6,506 nt of DNA from DASVFB01 sp045806505 (GTDB taxonomy: Bacteria > Actinomycetota > Thermoleophilia > Gaiellales > Gaiellaceae), in NCBI GenBank assembly GCA_045806505.1, contig JBJMJE010000224.1, positions 1 through 6,506 on the forward strand. Direction: 5' to 3'. The notes under the pieces are model-generated. The model saw only the letters and a program-made list of their open reading frames with translations. It searched no databases and was not told the origin of the DNA. This document shows, piece by piece, positions 1 through 5,841 of this stretch. The position numbers were made by a program, and so were the translations under genes. The first letter of the stretch is position 1. The number at the start of each line of letters is the position of its first letter.

Positions 1-1
1 C

Positions 2-643
2 ACCGAGAAGCGGCCGGTCGCCGCGGGCCGCATGGACGCGGGGCGCGCCCTCGAGTTCGGGCTGGCGTTGAGCGCCTTCTCGTTCGTGCTGCTCGCGAGT
101 GCCGTGAACGTGCTCACGGCAGCACTCGCGCTCGCGGGAAACCTCTTCTACGTCCTCGTCTACACGCGCTGGCTCAAGCGCTCGACGCCGCAGAACATCG
201 TCATCGGCGGGGCGGCCGGCGCCGTCCCGCCGCTCGTCGGTTGGGCGGCCGCGACGGGGAACCTCACGCTGCCGGCCGCCTTCCTGTTCCTGATCGTGTT
301 CTTCTGGACGCCGCCGCACTTCTGGGCGCTCGCGCTGCTGATCCGCGACAACTACGCCGCCGCACGCGTGCCGATGCTGCCGGTCGTGCGCGGCGAGCGC
401 GAGACGCTGCGGCAGATCCTCGTCTACACGCTCGTGCTGATCGCCGTGACGCTCCTGCCGGTCGCGTGGGGAACGGCCGGCGCCGGCTACGCCGTCGGCG
501 CGCTCGCGCTCGGCGGCACGTTCCTCTTCCTGACGCTGCGGCTGCGGCACGCGCCGTCACGCAAGGGCGCCGCGCTGCTCTTCCACTACTCGCTGCTGTA
601 CCTGGCGCTGCTCTTCGTCGTGATGGCGGTGGACGTCCTTTGA
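2..643 (+). CDS. ctaB: Protoheme IX farnesyltransferase (heme O synthase), 5'-truncated by window edge
   Basis: Integral membrane UbiA-family prenyltransferase that attaches the farnesyl group to heme B to make heme O, the precursor of heme A for aa3-type cytochrome oxidase. The frame is open from base 2, so the gene starts left of the window. The 213 residues present are roughly the last 70 percent of a usual protein of about 300 residues. Family marks seen: the start TEKRPVAAGR, which matches the conserved RTxxRPLPAGR stretch after the first Asp-rich motif (itself off the window); STPQNIVIGGAAGAVPPLVGW at about residues 61-81; TPPHFWALAL at about 103-112; and RDNYAAARVPMLPVV at about 115-129, the second Asp-containing loop. 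About seven hydrophobic segments are visible of the usual nine. The ATG at 32 lies inside the conserved core and is not the start. The stop overlaps the start of the next small gene, which suggests translational coupling. Confidence 0.96.
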   Translation, partial: TEKRPVAAGRMDAGRALEFGLALSAFSFVLLASAVNVLTAALALAGNLFYVLVYTRWLKRSTPQNIVIGGAAGAVPPLVGWAAATGNLTLPAAFLFLIVFFWTPPHFWALALLIRDNYAAARVPMLPVVRGERETLRQILVYTLVLIAVTLLPVAWGTAGAGYAVGALALGGTFLFLTLRLRHAPSRKGAALLFHYSLLYLALLFVVMAVDVL

Positions 644-771
644 ACCCCGAGGAACGCGAGCTCGCACGCAAGAACAACGTCTGGGGCTGGTCGCTGCTCG
701 CACTCGCGATCGTGCTCGCCCTCGGCACCGTCGCCGTCGGGCTGATCTACAACGCCGTATCGAGCTACTAG
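640..771 (+). CDS. 43-residue single-pass membrane protein, TTG start, coupled to ctaB
   Basis: I do not recognise this family. The frame reads from a TTG at 640-642 that overlaps the ctaB stop (TTGA) to a TAG at 769-771. A GGCGGTGGA stretch at 625-633 lies about 6 nt upstream and could act as ribosome binding site. The product has a charged N-terminus (NPEERELARKNN, residues 2-13), then one hydrophobic helix at about residues 14-37 beginning VWGW, and a short polar tail. The positive cluster before the helix predicts the N-terminus on the cytoplasmic side. Its place directly after ctaB suggests a role near heme A synthesis or the terminal oxidase, for example a small accessory subunit, but this is inference from position only. 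The same frame stays open upstream through the ctaB gene; that part is an arginine-rich shadow and is not counted. The 4-bp overlap and a cleanly amphipathic-then-hydrophobic product support reality; the non-ATG start and small size limit confidence. Confidence 0.66.
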   Translation: MNPEERELARKNNVWGWSLLALAIVLALGTVAVGLIYNAVSSY

Positions 772-800
772 CGCGGTATCGTTTTCGCGACCGGCCAATC

Positions 801-806
801 GGGAGG
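801..806 (+). promoter_or_regulatory. Shine-Dalgarno site for the DUF4242 gene
   Basis: GGGAGG ends 6 nt before the ATG at 813, which is good spacing. It decides the start against a second ATG at 809, which lies out of frame and reads only three codons before a TAG at 818. The strong site suggests that this gene is translated independently even if it shares a transcript with ctaB. Confidence 0.75.
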
Positions 807-812
807 GAATGG

Positions 813-1124
813 ATGCCTAGGTATTTGATCGTGCGGAAGTTCAGCGTCACCGAGACCGAAATGCCTCGGATCGGCAAGAAGTCGAAGCAGGTCGGCCGCG
901 GACTGGACGGAATCGTCTGGGAACACAGCCATGTGGTCGTGGACGACAGCGGCATGGCCGGCACCTTCTGCGTCTACGAGGCGCCCGACGAGGAGACCGT
1001 GCGCGAGCACGCGCAGCTGCTCGGAGAGCACGAGTACGTCATTCAGGAGATCGTCGGCGACGTCACTCCCGACGACTTTCCGCTCGACGGCGACGCGGCG
1101 CCGTCGCAGCCGCACTCGCACTAG
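813..1124 (+). CDS. DUF4242 (SCO4226-like, putative nickel-binding) small protein
   Basis: A 103-residue soluble protein with no signal peptide. It fits the DUF4242 family, whose Streptomyces member SCO4226 is described as a nickel-binding protein with a ferredoxin-like fold. Seen here: an opening beta strand PRYLIVRKF (residues 2-10); WEHSHVVVDD at 36-45, with His38 and His40 as possible metal ligands; TFCVYEAPDEETVREHA at 51-67, the most characteristic family block, with Cys53, Glu56 and His66; and VTPDDFP at 84-90, a typical family ending. A short tail follows with two extra histidines (PHSH, residues 100-103). The cellular role is unknown; metal binding is transferred from the family and not shown here. 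It lies 41 bp after the small membrane gene on the same strand, so it may be part of a ctaB transcript. It converges on the cyclase gene with 6 bp between the stop codons. Confidence 0.85.
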   Translation: MPRYLIVRKFSVTETEMPRIGKKSKQVGRGLDGIVWEHSHVVVDDSGMAGTFCVYEAPDEETVREHAQLLGEHEYVIQEIVGDVTPDDFPLDGDAAPSQPHSH

Positions 1125-1130
1125 GCGAGG

Positions 1131-3188
1131 TCACTGCTCGACGCGGCGGGCGAGGTTCGCCGCGTCCGGCACGTGGTACAGCGCCTGGAACGCGACCGCA
1201 CGCTTCCTGCCCAGGTCGCGACGGCGTGCGTCGCCCTCGGGAAGAAGCTTGAAAGCCTCGTTGTAGAGCTCGACCGCGCGCTCTTTGGCCCAGCCGCGTC
1301 CGGCGTGGTCCGCAGCCGCGGTGAAGTACGCGACCGCGCGATCGACGTCGGCGGCCTCGTTCCAGTGGTACGCGAGGATGGACGCCGAGACGCCGGTCTC
1401 GGTCGTCGCCTCCTCGAGAAAGCGCGCGACCTCGGCGTGACGCTCGCGCCGGCGGGCGCGCGGCACCGAGGCGTAGGCGACCTGGCGGATGAGCCCGTGC
1501 TTGAACGAGTACTGAGTCTCGCCCTGAATCCGCGAGACGGCCTCGCGGCGGATCAGCCCGCGCGCCTCGAGGGCACCGAGCAACTCGCCGATCCCGACGC
1601 TGCGGTTCTGCAGCTTCTCGACGAGCCCCCGCCAGAACACCTTGCCGGCCACGGACGCGTCGAGGAGCACCGCCCGCTCGTCCGGCTCGAGCGCATCGAG
1701 CCGCGCCTCGAGGATGCTCCGGATCGTCGTCGGCAGGTCCTGCGCGTCGCTCGAGCCGCGCTCGGCCACGACAGCTGCGAGCTCCTCGATGAACAGCGGA
1801 TTACCCTCTGCGGTCGCCGCGAGGTGCGCCGCATAATCGCCTGCGCCTCGCGTGAGGAGCTGCGTCGCGAGCTCAAGCGCCTCGCCCGCCCCGAGCGGGT
1901 CGAGCGAGAGCGCCGTGGCCGAGAGCAGGCCGCCGCCCCAGGCCGGGCGGTCGGCGAAGAGCTCGGGGCGCGTCAGCACGACGATGAGGAGGCACACGTC
2001 CTCCGTCCTCGAGCTCAGTACCTCGATCAGGTCGAGCAGGCTCGTATCGGCCCAGTGAATGTCCTCGAACACGAGCAGTGTCGGCTGTTGCCGAGCAGCC
2101 TGCTCCACGAAGCGGCGTGCGGCGAAGAAGAGCGTCTCGCGGTCGACCGCGCGCTCCGTCTCGAACCCGAGGAAGAGGGCGAGGTTGTCCGTCAGCTCGT
2201 CATCGCAGTCGGCGACGCGCCGCAGCTTCGCGCGAACGACGTCGGCGCTCTCGTTGTCGAAGATCTCCGCGACCTGCTTGATGTGCTGCGCGAAGGCGCC
2301 GTAGGCGGAGCTGTCACCGTACGGCGCCGAGCGGCCGCGCAACGGCCGTCCGCCCTCTCCCTCGACGAAGTGCGCGAACTCCTCGGCCAGGCGGCTCTTG
2401 CCGATTCCCGCCGGGCCGATGACGGTGACGAGGTGCGGACGCCGCTCCTCGCACACCTGCGCCCATAGCCGGCTGAGGACGTCGAGCTCGCGCGCGCGAC
2501 CCACGAGCGGCGCCTCCGAGAGCGTGCGGTGCCCTGCCGGTGCGTCAGCGGAGAGGGCTAGCCACGCCGCCACCGGCGCCGCCTTTCCCTTGGCGATGAC
2601 CGGTGGCGCAGGCTCGTACTCGACGGCGGTGCGTGTCGCGGCATACGTCTCGCGCCCGACGAGCACGCCGTTCGCGGGTGCAGCACTCTGCAGCCGCGCG
2701 GCGGTGTTGACGACGTCGCCGACGACCATCGAGTCTCCCGCCTCCGGCCGTGCGTCGAGGTCGACGATCACCTCGCCCGTGTTCACGGCGAGCCGCGCCT
2801 GGAGGTCGAGCTCCCGGTCGACGACGTTCATCTCGCCGAGGGAGTCGCGGATCGCCAGCGCCGTCCGCACGGCGCGCTCGGCGTCGTCGCCGTGCGCGAC
2901 GGGCGCACCGAAGATCCCGAGGACGGCGTCGCCGACGAACTTCTCGATCCGGCCGCCGCGCGCCTCGATCTCTCTCCGGACGTGCTCGTAGTACGGCTTG
3001 AGAAACGCCCGGACGTCCTCCGGGTCGAGCAGCTCCGAACGCGACGTGAAGCCGACGATGTCCACGAACAGCACGCTGACGACGCGCCGCTCCTCGCGAT
3101 GCGCCGCCGTCGCGAGCGCCGTGCCGCAGTGGAGGCAGAAGCGTGCGATGTCGGGGTTCTCTTGACTGCAAGTCGGGCAAATCGACAC
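1131..3188 (-). CDS. Zinc ribbon - class III nucleotide cyclase - AAA ATPase fusion protein
   Basis: A 685-residue cytoplasmic signalling protein when read from the GTG at 3188. Domains in order: a zinc ribbon with CPTC and CLHC (Cys4, 7, 18, 21); a class III adenylate/guanylate cyclase domain at about residues 34-210; and an AAA/NACHT-like ATPase with Walker A GPAGIGKS (258-265) and Walker B LLVFEDIHWAD (371-381). A helical, TPR-like C-terminal part follows, including FKHGLIRQVAY. The cyclase domain keeps both metal aspartates (Asp43 in FVDIVGFT, Asp87 in KFVGDAVLGIFG), Lys83, and the Asn161/Arg165 pair in VVNTAARL. The position that normally helps choose the base holds Met154 (DSMVVGD), so ATP or GTP specificity cannot be assigned. 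Many relatives run to about 1000 residues with a longer TPR array; this one stops after about one repeat. Start choice: an ATG at 3218 would add 10 residues but has a purine-rich stretch only about 2 nt away and would overlap the amidase gene. The GTG lies just before the zinc ribbon, where relatives begin. Confidence 0.9.
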   Translation of the reverse strand: MSICPTCSQENPDIARFCLHCGTALATAAHREERRVVSVLFVDIVGFTSRSELLDPEDVRAFLKPYYEHVRREIEARGGRIEKFVGDAVLGIFGAPVAHGDDAERAVRTALAIRDSLGEMNVVDRELDLQARLAVNTGEVIVDLDARPEAGDSMVVGDVVNTAARLQSAAPANGVLVGRETYAATRTAVEYEPAPPVIAKGKAAPVAAWLALSADAPAGHRTLSEAPLVGRARELDVLSRLWAQVCEERRPHLVTVIGPAGIGKSRLAEEFAHFVEGEGGRPLRGRSAPYGDSSAYGAFAQHIKQVAEIFDNESADVVRAKLRRVADCDDELTDNLALFLGFETERAVDRETLFFAARRFVEQAARQQPTLLVFEDIHWADTSLLDLIEVLSSRTEDVCLLIVVLTRPELFADRPAWGGGLLSATALSLDPLGAGEALELATQLLTRGAGDYAAHLAATAEGNPLFIEELAAVVAERGSSDAQDLPTTIRSILEARLDALEPDERAVLLDASVAGKVFWRGLVEKLQNRSVGIGELLGALEARGLIRREAVSRIQGETQYSFKHGLIRQVAYASVPRARRRERHAEVARFLEEATTETGVSASILAYHWNEAADVDRAVAYFTAAADHAGRGWAKERAVELYNEAFKLLPEGDARRRDLGRKRAVAFQALYHVPDAANLARRVEQ

Positions 3189-3191
3189 GCT
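3162..3191 (+). promoter_or_regulatory. Candidate promoter for the amidase gene, inside the cyclase 5' end
   Basis: TTGACT at 3162-3167 matches five of six bases of a -35 box. With an 18-bp spacer it is followed by CACGCT at 3186-3191, a weak -10 that keeps only the A and final T of TAnnnT. Seven bases then lead to the ATG at 3199, again the geometry of a leaderless transcript. The -35 lies within codons of the cyclase zinc ribbon, so coding constraint may explain it. The call is speculative, but a promoter must lie somewhere in this stretch unless the amidase is expressed from far within the cyclase gene. Confidence 0.3.
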
Positions 3192-3195
3192 CTTG

Positions 3196-3201
3196 ATTAT
3201 G
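3196..3201 (-). promoter_or_regulatory. Candidate -10 box for a leaderless cyclase transcript
   Basis: Read on the minus strand this is CATAAT, a 5/6 match to TATAAT in a very GC-rich region. It is followed by exactly 7 nt (CAAGAGC) before the GTG at 3188. That distance would place transcription initiation on the start codon itself, the arrangement of leaderless mRNAs that are common in actinobacteria. No matching -35 box is seen at 16-18 bp (AGGAAG lies there). The hexamer also contains the ATG of the divergent amidase gene, so its sequence is partly fixed by coding. Confidence 0.4.
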
Positions 3202-4323
3202 GAGTCACCGGAGGGCATCTTCCTCGCGCTGCCCGAGAGCCCCGCCCCGGGGATTCCGCTCGCGGTCAAGGACCTGTTCGACACGGCGGGATTAGTCACG
3301 ACCTACGGCTCCTCGGTCTTCGCCGAGCACGTGCCGCGGGAGACGGCCGAGGCAGTGCGCCTGCTCGAGGCGGCCGGATACGGCGACGTCGGCAAGACGA
3401 ACCTTCATGAGTTCGCGTACGGGGTCACATCCATGAACCCCCACTACGGCTGGGTCCCGAATCCGGTTCGCGCCGGCCGCATCGCCGGCGGCTCGAGCGG
3501 CGGCTCCGCCGCGGCGCTCGCGGCCGGGCTCGCGGACGCGGCGCTCGGCACCGACACCGGCGGCTCGATCCGGATCCCCGCCGCGTACTGCGGCGTCGTC
3601 GGGTTCAAGCCGACGCACGGGCTCGTCTCGCTCGAGGGCTGCTGGCCTCTCGCACCGAGTTACGACCACGCGGGGCCGATGGCGCGAACCGTCGGTGAGT
3701 GCGTGACGATGATGGAGGCGCTCGTGCCGGAGTTCGAGCCGGCGCCGCAGCCCGCGCTCGCCGATCTTCGCGTCGCGGTCACCTGGATCGACGACGCCTC
3801 GGACGGCGTTCGCGCGCGCGTCGAGGCGGCCGCCGCGTCTTTTCCGAACCGGGAGCGCGTCGACTTCCCGCGCGGCCGCGGCAACCTGAGGGTCTTCATG
3901 CGGGAGATCGCCGAGGTGCACGAGACGCTCTTCGCCGAGCACGCCGAGGCGTACGGCGCGGACGTCGCGCGCAAGATCCGCGAATGTCTCGCGGTCACCG
4001 ACGCCGAGTTCGCGGAAGCCGAGCGCGTGCGCGCGTCGTACCGCGACGAGGCCGCGGCGCTGCTGGAGGGCTACGACCTGCTGCTCACCCCGACGCAGGG
4101 ATTCGTCGCGCCGACGTACGAGGAAGCCGCCGACGACGCGCTGCGCGGCACGATCACGAGCTTCACGAACCCGTTCAACGCGCTCGGCTGGCCGGCGCTC
4201 GCGCTGCCGTGCGGGACGGCCGAGGACGGCCTTCCCGCCTCCGTTCAGCTGGTCGGGCGGCCGGGCGAGGATGCGGCTGTCCTCGCCGCGGGCATCGCGC
4301 TGGAGGCTCAAGTAGGGACCTAG
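3199..4323 (+). CDS. Short amidase-signature-family hydrolase (GatA-like)
   Basis: Amidase signature enzymes hydrolyse carboxamide bonds with a Ser-cisSer-Lys triad, all present here: Lys24 in PLAVKDLFD, Ser99 in GGSSGGSAA, and nucleophile Ser123 in GTDTGGSIRIPA. Other family blocks are KTNLHEFAYG, SYDHAGPMARTVG, LLLTPTQ and the C-terminal NPFNALGWPALALPCG. At 374 residues it is short: most relatives have 450-500, with 50-70 residues before the catalytic lysine, whereas here there are 23. A stop at 3163-3165 in the same frame shows that no longer N-terminus exists without a frameshift. A TTG two codons upstream (3193) is the only other ordinary start. No Shine-Dalgarno site is seen, in line with a leaderless start. 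It is not likely to be the GatA subunit of tRNA amidotransferase, since no gatC or gatB is adjacent; the substrate is unknown. There is no signal peptide. The secreted repeat protein begins 24 bp downstream on the same strand. Confidence 0.9.
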   Translation: MESPEGIFLALPESPAPGIPLAVKDLFDTAGLVTTYGSSVFAEHVPRETAEAVRLLEAAGYGDVGKTNLHEFAYGVTSMNPHYGWVPNPVRAGRIAGGSSGGSAAALAAGLADAALGTDTGGSIRIPAAYCGVVGFKPTHGLVSLEGCWPLAPSYDHAGPMARTVGECVTMMEALVPEFEPAPQPALADLRVAVTWIDDASDGVRARVEAAAASFPNRERVDFPRGRGNLRVFMREIAEVHETLFAEHAEAYGADVARKIRECLAVTDAEFAEAERVRASYRDEAAALLEGYDLLLTPTQGFVAPTYEEAADDALRGTITSFTNPFNALGWPALALPCGTAEDGLPASVQLVGRPGEDAAVLAAGIALEAQVGT

Positions 4324-4347
4324 AAGTGCCGAAACAAGCGGGGAGTG

Positions 4348-5841
4348 ATGTTCCTCGTCCGTGCCGCCGCCGTTCTTGCGCTCTCCCTCCTGCTCGTCGC
4401 CGGAGCGGGCGCAGCGACGCGTGCCGACTCCACGCGGCTCGCAGCACCGACGCACGTCCATGCCTTCCTCCTGCGCGCGGACGAGCAGTCCGACAACACG
4501 TTCAGCCGCACGCCCGCGTTTGCCTGGCGCCCCGTCAGAGGGGCGAGCCGCTATCTCTTCCGCCTCGGCACGTCGACCGCGTGGGCGGCGAACGCCGTCT
4601 GGTGGTCCAGCCAGACGACCGTGCCCGCGATGTCGGTGCCGGTGGCCCTGCCGTGGATCACCGGCGAGCCGTATTCGCTCTACGCACAGGTGCGCGGCAT
4701 CGCGCCCGACGGCTCGAAAGGTCCGTGGAGCAAGCCCTTCGGCTTCAACATGCGCTGGAGCACGACGCCGGCCCAGACGGACGCCCCGCCGGGGCTCGTT
4801 CGCTGGACGACTGTCGACGGCGCCACCGCATACGAAGTCTGGTACGTCGATGCAGGACGGCTCATCCGCACGACCACGAACGTCGCCGACGAGCGCGAGT
4901 TCTACGGCGCCGCAGCCGTTCCGGGACCCGCACGGTGGCGCGTCCGCGCGGTGCGCGAGATCTACAACCACGTCTCGAACGGGTTGCCCGCTGCTTCGCA
5001 CGGACCGTGGAGCCCGATCTACACCTCTGCCGACCCCGCTTCGACGACGGGAGCCTTGACGCCTGCGGAGTCCGTTTCGGACATCGTCTCGACGGCGCGC
5101 ACAGAGGGGTCCCACCAGCTCATGCCGGGCTTCGCGTTCGACGGCGACACGAGCCTCGAAGGCGCGCCCGCGAGCGCCTACCGCGTCTACGTCGCGACCG
5201 ACAGCGACTGCGTCAACACGGTCTTCCGCGGCGACACTGTCTCGAGCCCGGCCTATGCGCCCCGCGTCTTCGACGTGCCGTACGCAGGAGTCGACGCCGA
5301 CCTGTCCGCGGGCACGAGCACGCCACGCGATCTCTGGGACACCGATTCGTCGACCGGCGGGTACTACTGGACCGTCGTGGCCGTCGCCGACGCCGCCGCG
5401 GGCGAGACCGGGCGCGAGCTCGACGTGCCGCAAGATGCATGCACCGGCGGGCACGTCCGGACATTCCGCCGGACGAGCAACCCCGCAGTCGCATCGAAGA
5501 CGAACGTGCCCTACGCGTCCGGGCTCTCCCCGAGCGGTCGCCTGCTCGCCGCGACTCGAACGCGCCCGCGCTTCTACGGAACACCGCTGGTGTCGTGGCA
5601 GCCGGCGCTCGCAGCCACTGCGTACGAGGTGCAATGGAGCAAGACGTCGGCGTTCTCACCGGTGGCGGGACGCCTCACGACCCGCGCGACGTCTGCGGTT
5701 CTGCCGCTTCGCCCGGGCACGTGGTGGTACAGGGTGCGCGGGCTCAACCCCGGCGTTCCCGGTGCGTCGCACGCGATGAACTGGTCGAGCCTGCCCGCGT
5801 CGCTCAGAGTCGCGCAGCCGACGTTCAAGATCGCCGGCTAG
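4348..5841 (+). CDS. Secreted protein with fibronectin type III-like repeats
   Basis: I do not recognise a named family. The 497-residue product opens with a clear Sec signal peptide: Arg5, a hydrophobic core AAAVLALSLLLVAGAGA, and cleavage probably after an Ala near residues 22-26. The mature part is beta-rich and looks like about four immunoglobulin/fibronectin III-type units, each with a Trp or Phe strand followed by an A-x-x-Y-x-(V/F) strand: PAFAWRPVRGASRYLFRL (56-73), LVRWTTVDGATAYEVWY (150-166), PGFAFDGD...ASAYRVYVA (260-283) and PLVSWQPALAATAYEVQW (413-430). Strands such as YYWTVVAV (339-346) and WWYRVRGL (459-466) close the units. The only two cysteines, Cys288 and Cys365, fall in the third unit and could form a disulfide outside the cell. 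No transmembrane anchor, LPXTG motif or enzyme motif is seen, so a binding or structural surface role is inferred. The ATG at 4348 follows GGGGAG (4340-4345) with only 2 nt between, and a GTG at 4345 is the alternative start. Confidence 0.82.
   Translation: MFLVRAAAVLALSLLLVAGAGAATRADSTRLAAPTHVHAFLLRADEQSDNTFSRTPAFAWRPVRGASRYLFRLGTSTAWAANAVWWSSQTTVPAMSVPVALPWITGEPYSLYAQVRGIAPDGSKGPWSKPFGFNMRWSTTPAQTDAPPGLVRWTTVDGATAYEVWYVDAGRLIRTTTNVADEREFYGAAAVPGPARWRVRAVREIYNHVSNGLPAASHGPWSPIYTSADPASTTGALTPAESVSDIVSTARTEGSHQLMPGFAFDGDTSLEGAPASAYRVYVATDSDCVNTVFRGDTVSSPAYAPRVFDVPYAGVDADLSAGTSTPRDLWDTDSSTGGYYWTVVAVADAAAGETGRELDVPQDACTGGHVRTFRRTSNPAVASKTNVPYASGLSPSGRLLAATRTRPRFYGTPLVSWQPALAATAYEVQWSKTSAFSPVAGRLTTRATSAVLPLRPGTWWYRVRGLNPGVPGASHAMNWSSLPASLRVAQPTFKIAG
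5838..5841. other. CTAG palindrome forming the stop codons of both convergent genes
   Basis: The four bases supply TAG to the secreted-protein gene on the plus strand (5839-5841) and TAG to the peptidase gene on the minus strand (5840-5838). The two genes overlap tail to tail by these four bases, and there is no intergenic space for a conventional terminator. Confidence 0.9.

Noticed and set aside
777..782. TATCGT as a -10 box for a separate promoter of the DUF4242 gene
   Set aside because: No -35 sequence is found at 16-18 bp, and the short gap to the upstream genes makes readthrough sufficient. One hexamer alone is too weak.
557..964. Minus-strand frames opposite ctaB, the small membrane gene and the DUF4242 gene
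   Set aside because: They have low-complexity arginine/serine translations, and the plus-strand frames have family matches or a plausible small membrane protein.
1173..2468. A 431-codon open frame on the plus strand opposite the cyclase-ATPase gene
   Set aside because: It is antisense to the ATPase core containing the Walker motifs and has repetitive charged composition (R, E, L, D) with no recognisable domain.
3199..4323. Assignment of the amidase as GatA of the tRNA-dependent amidotransferase
   Set aside because: The protein is about 100 residues shorter than GatA, and no gatB or gatC lies beside it. The triad is shared by the whole amidase signature family.
3292..5634. A 780-codon open frame on the minus strand opposite the amidase and secreted-protein genes
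   Set aside because: Its translation is arginine-rich and without family motifs, and it runs through two plus-strand genes with clear domains and a signal peptide. It is a by-product of strong G/C third-position bias.
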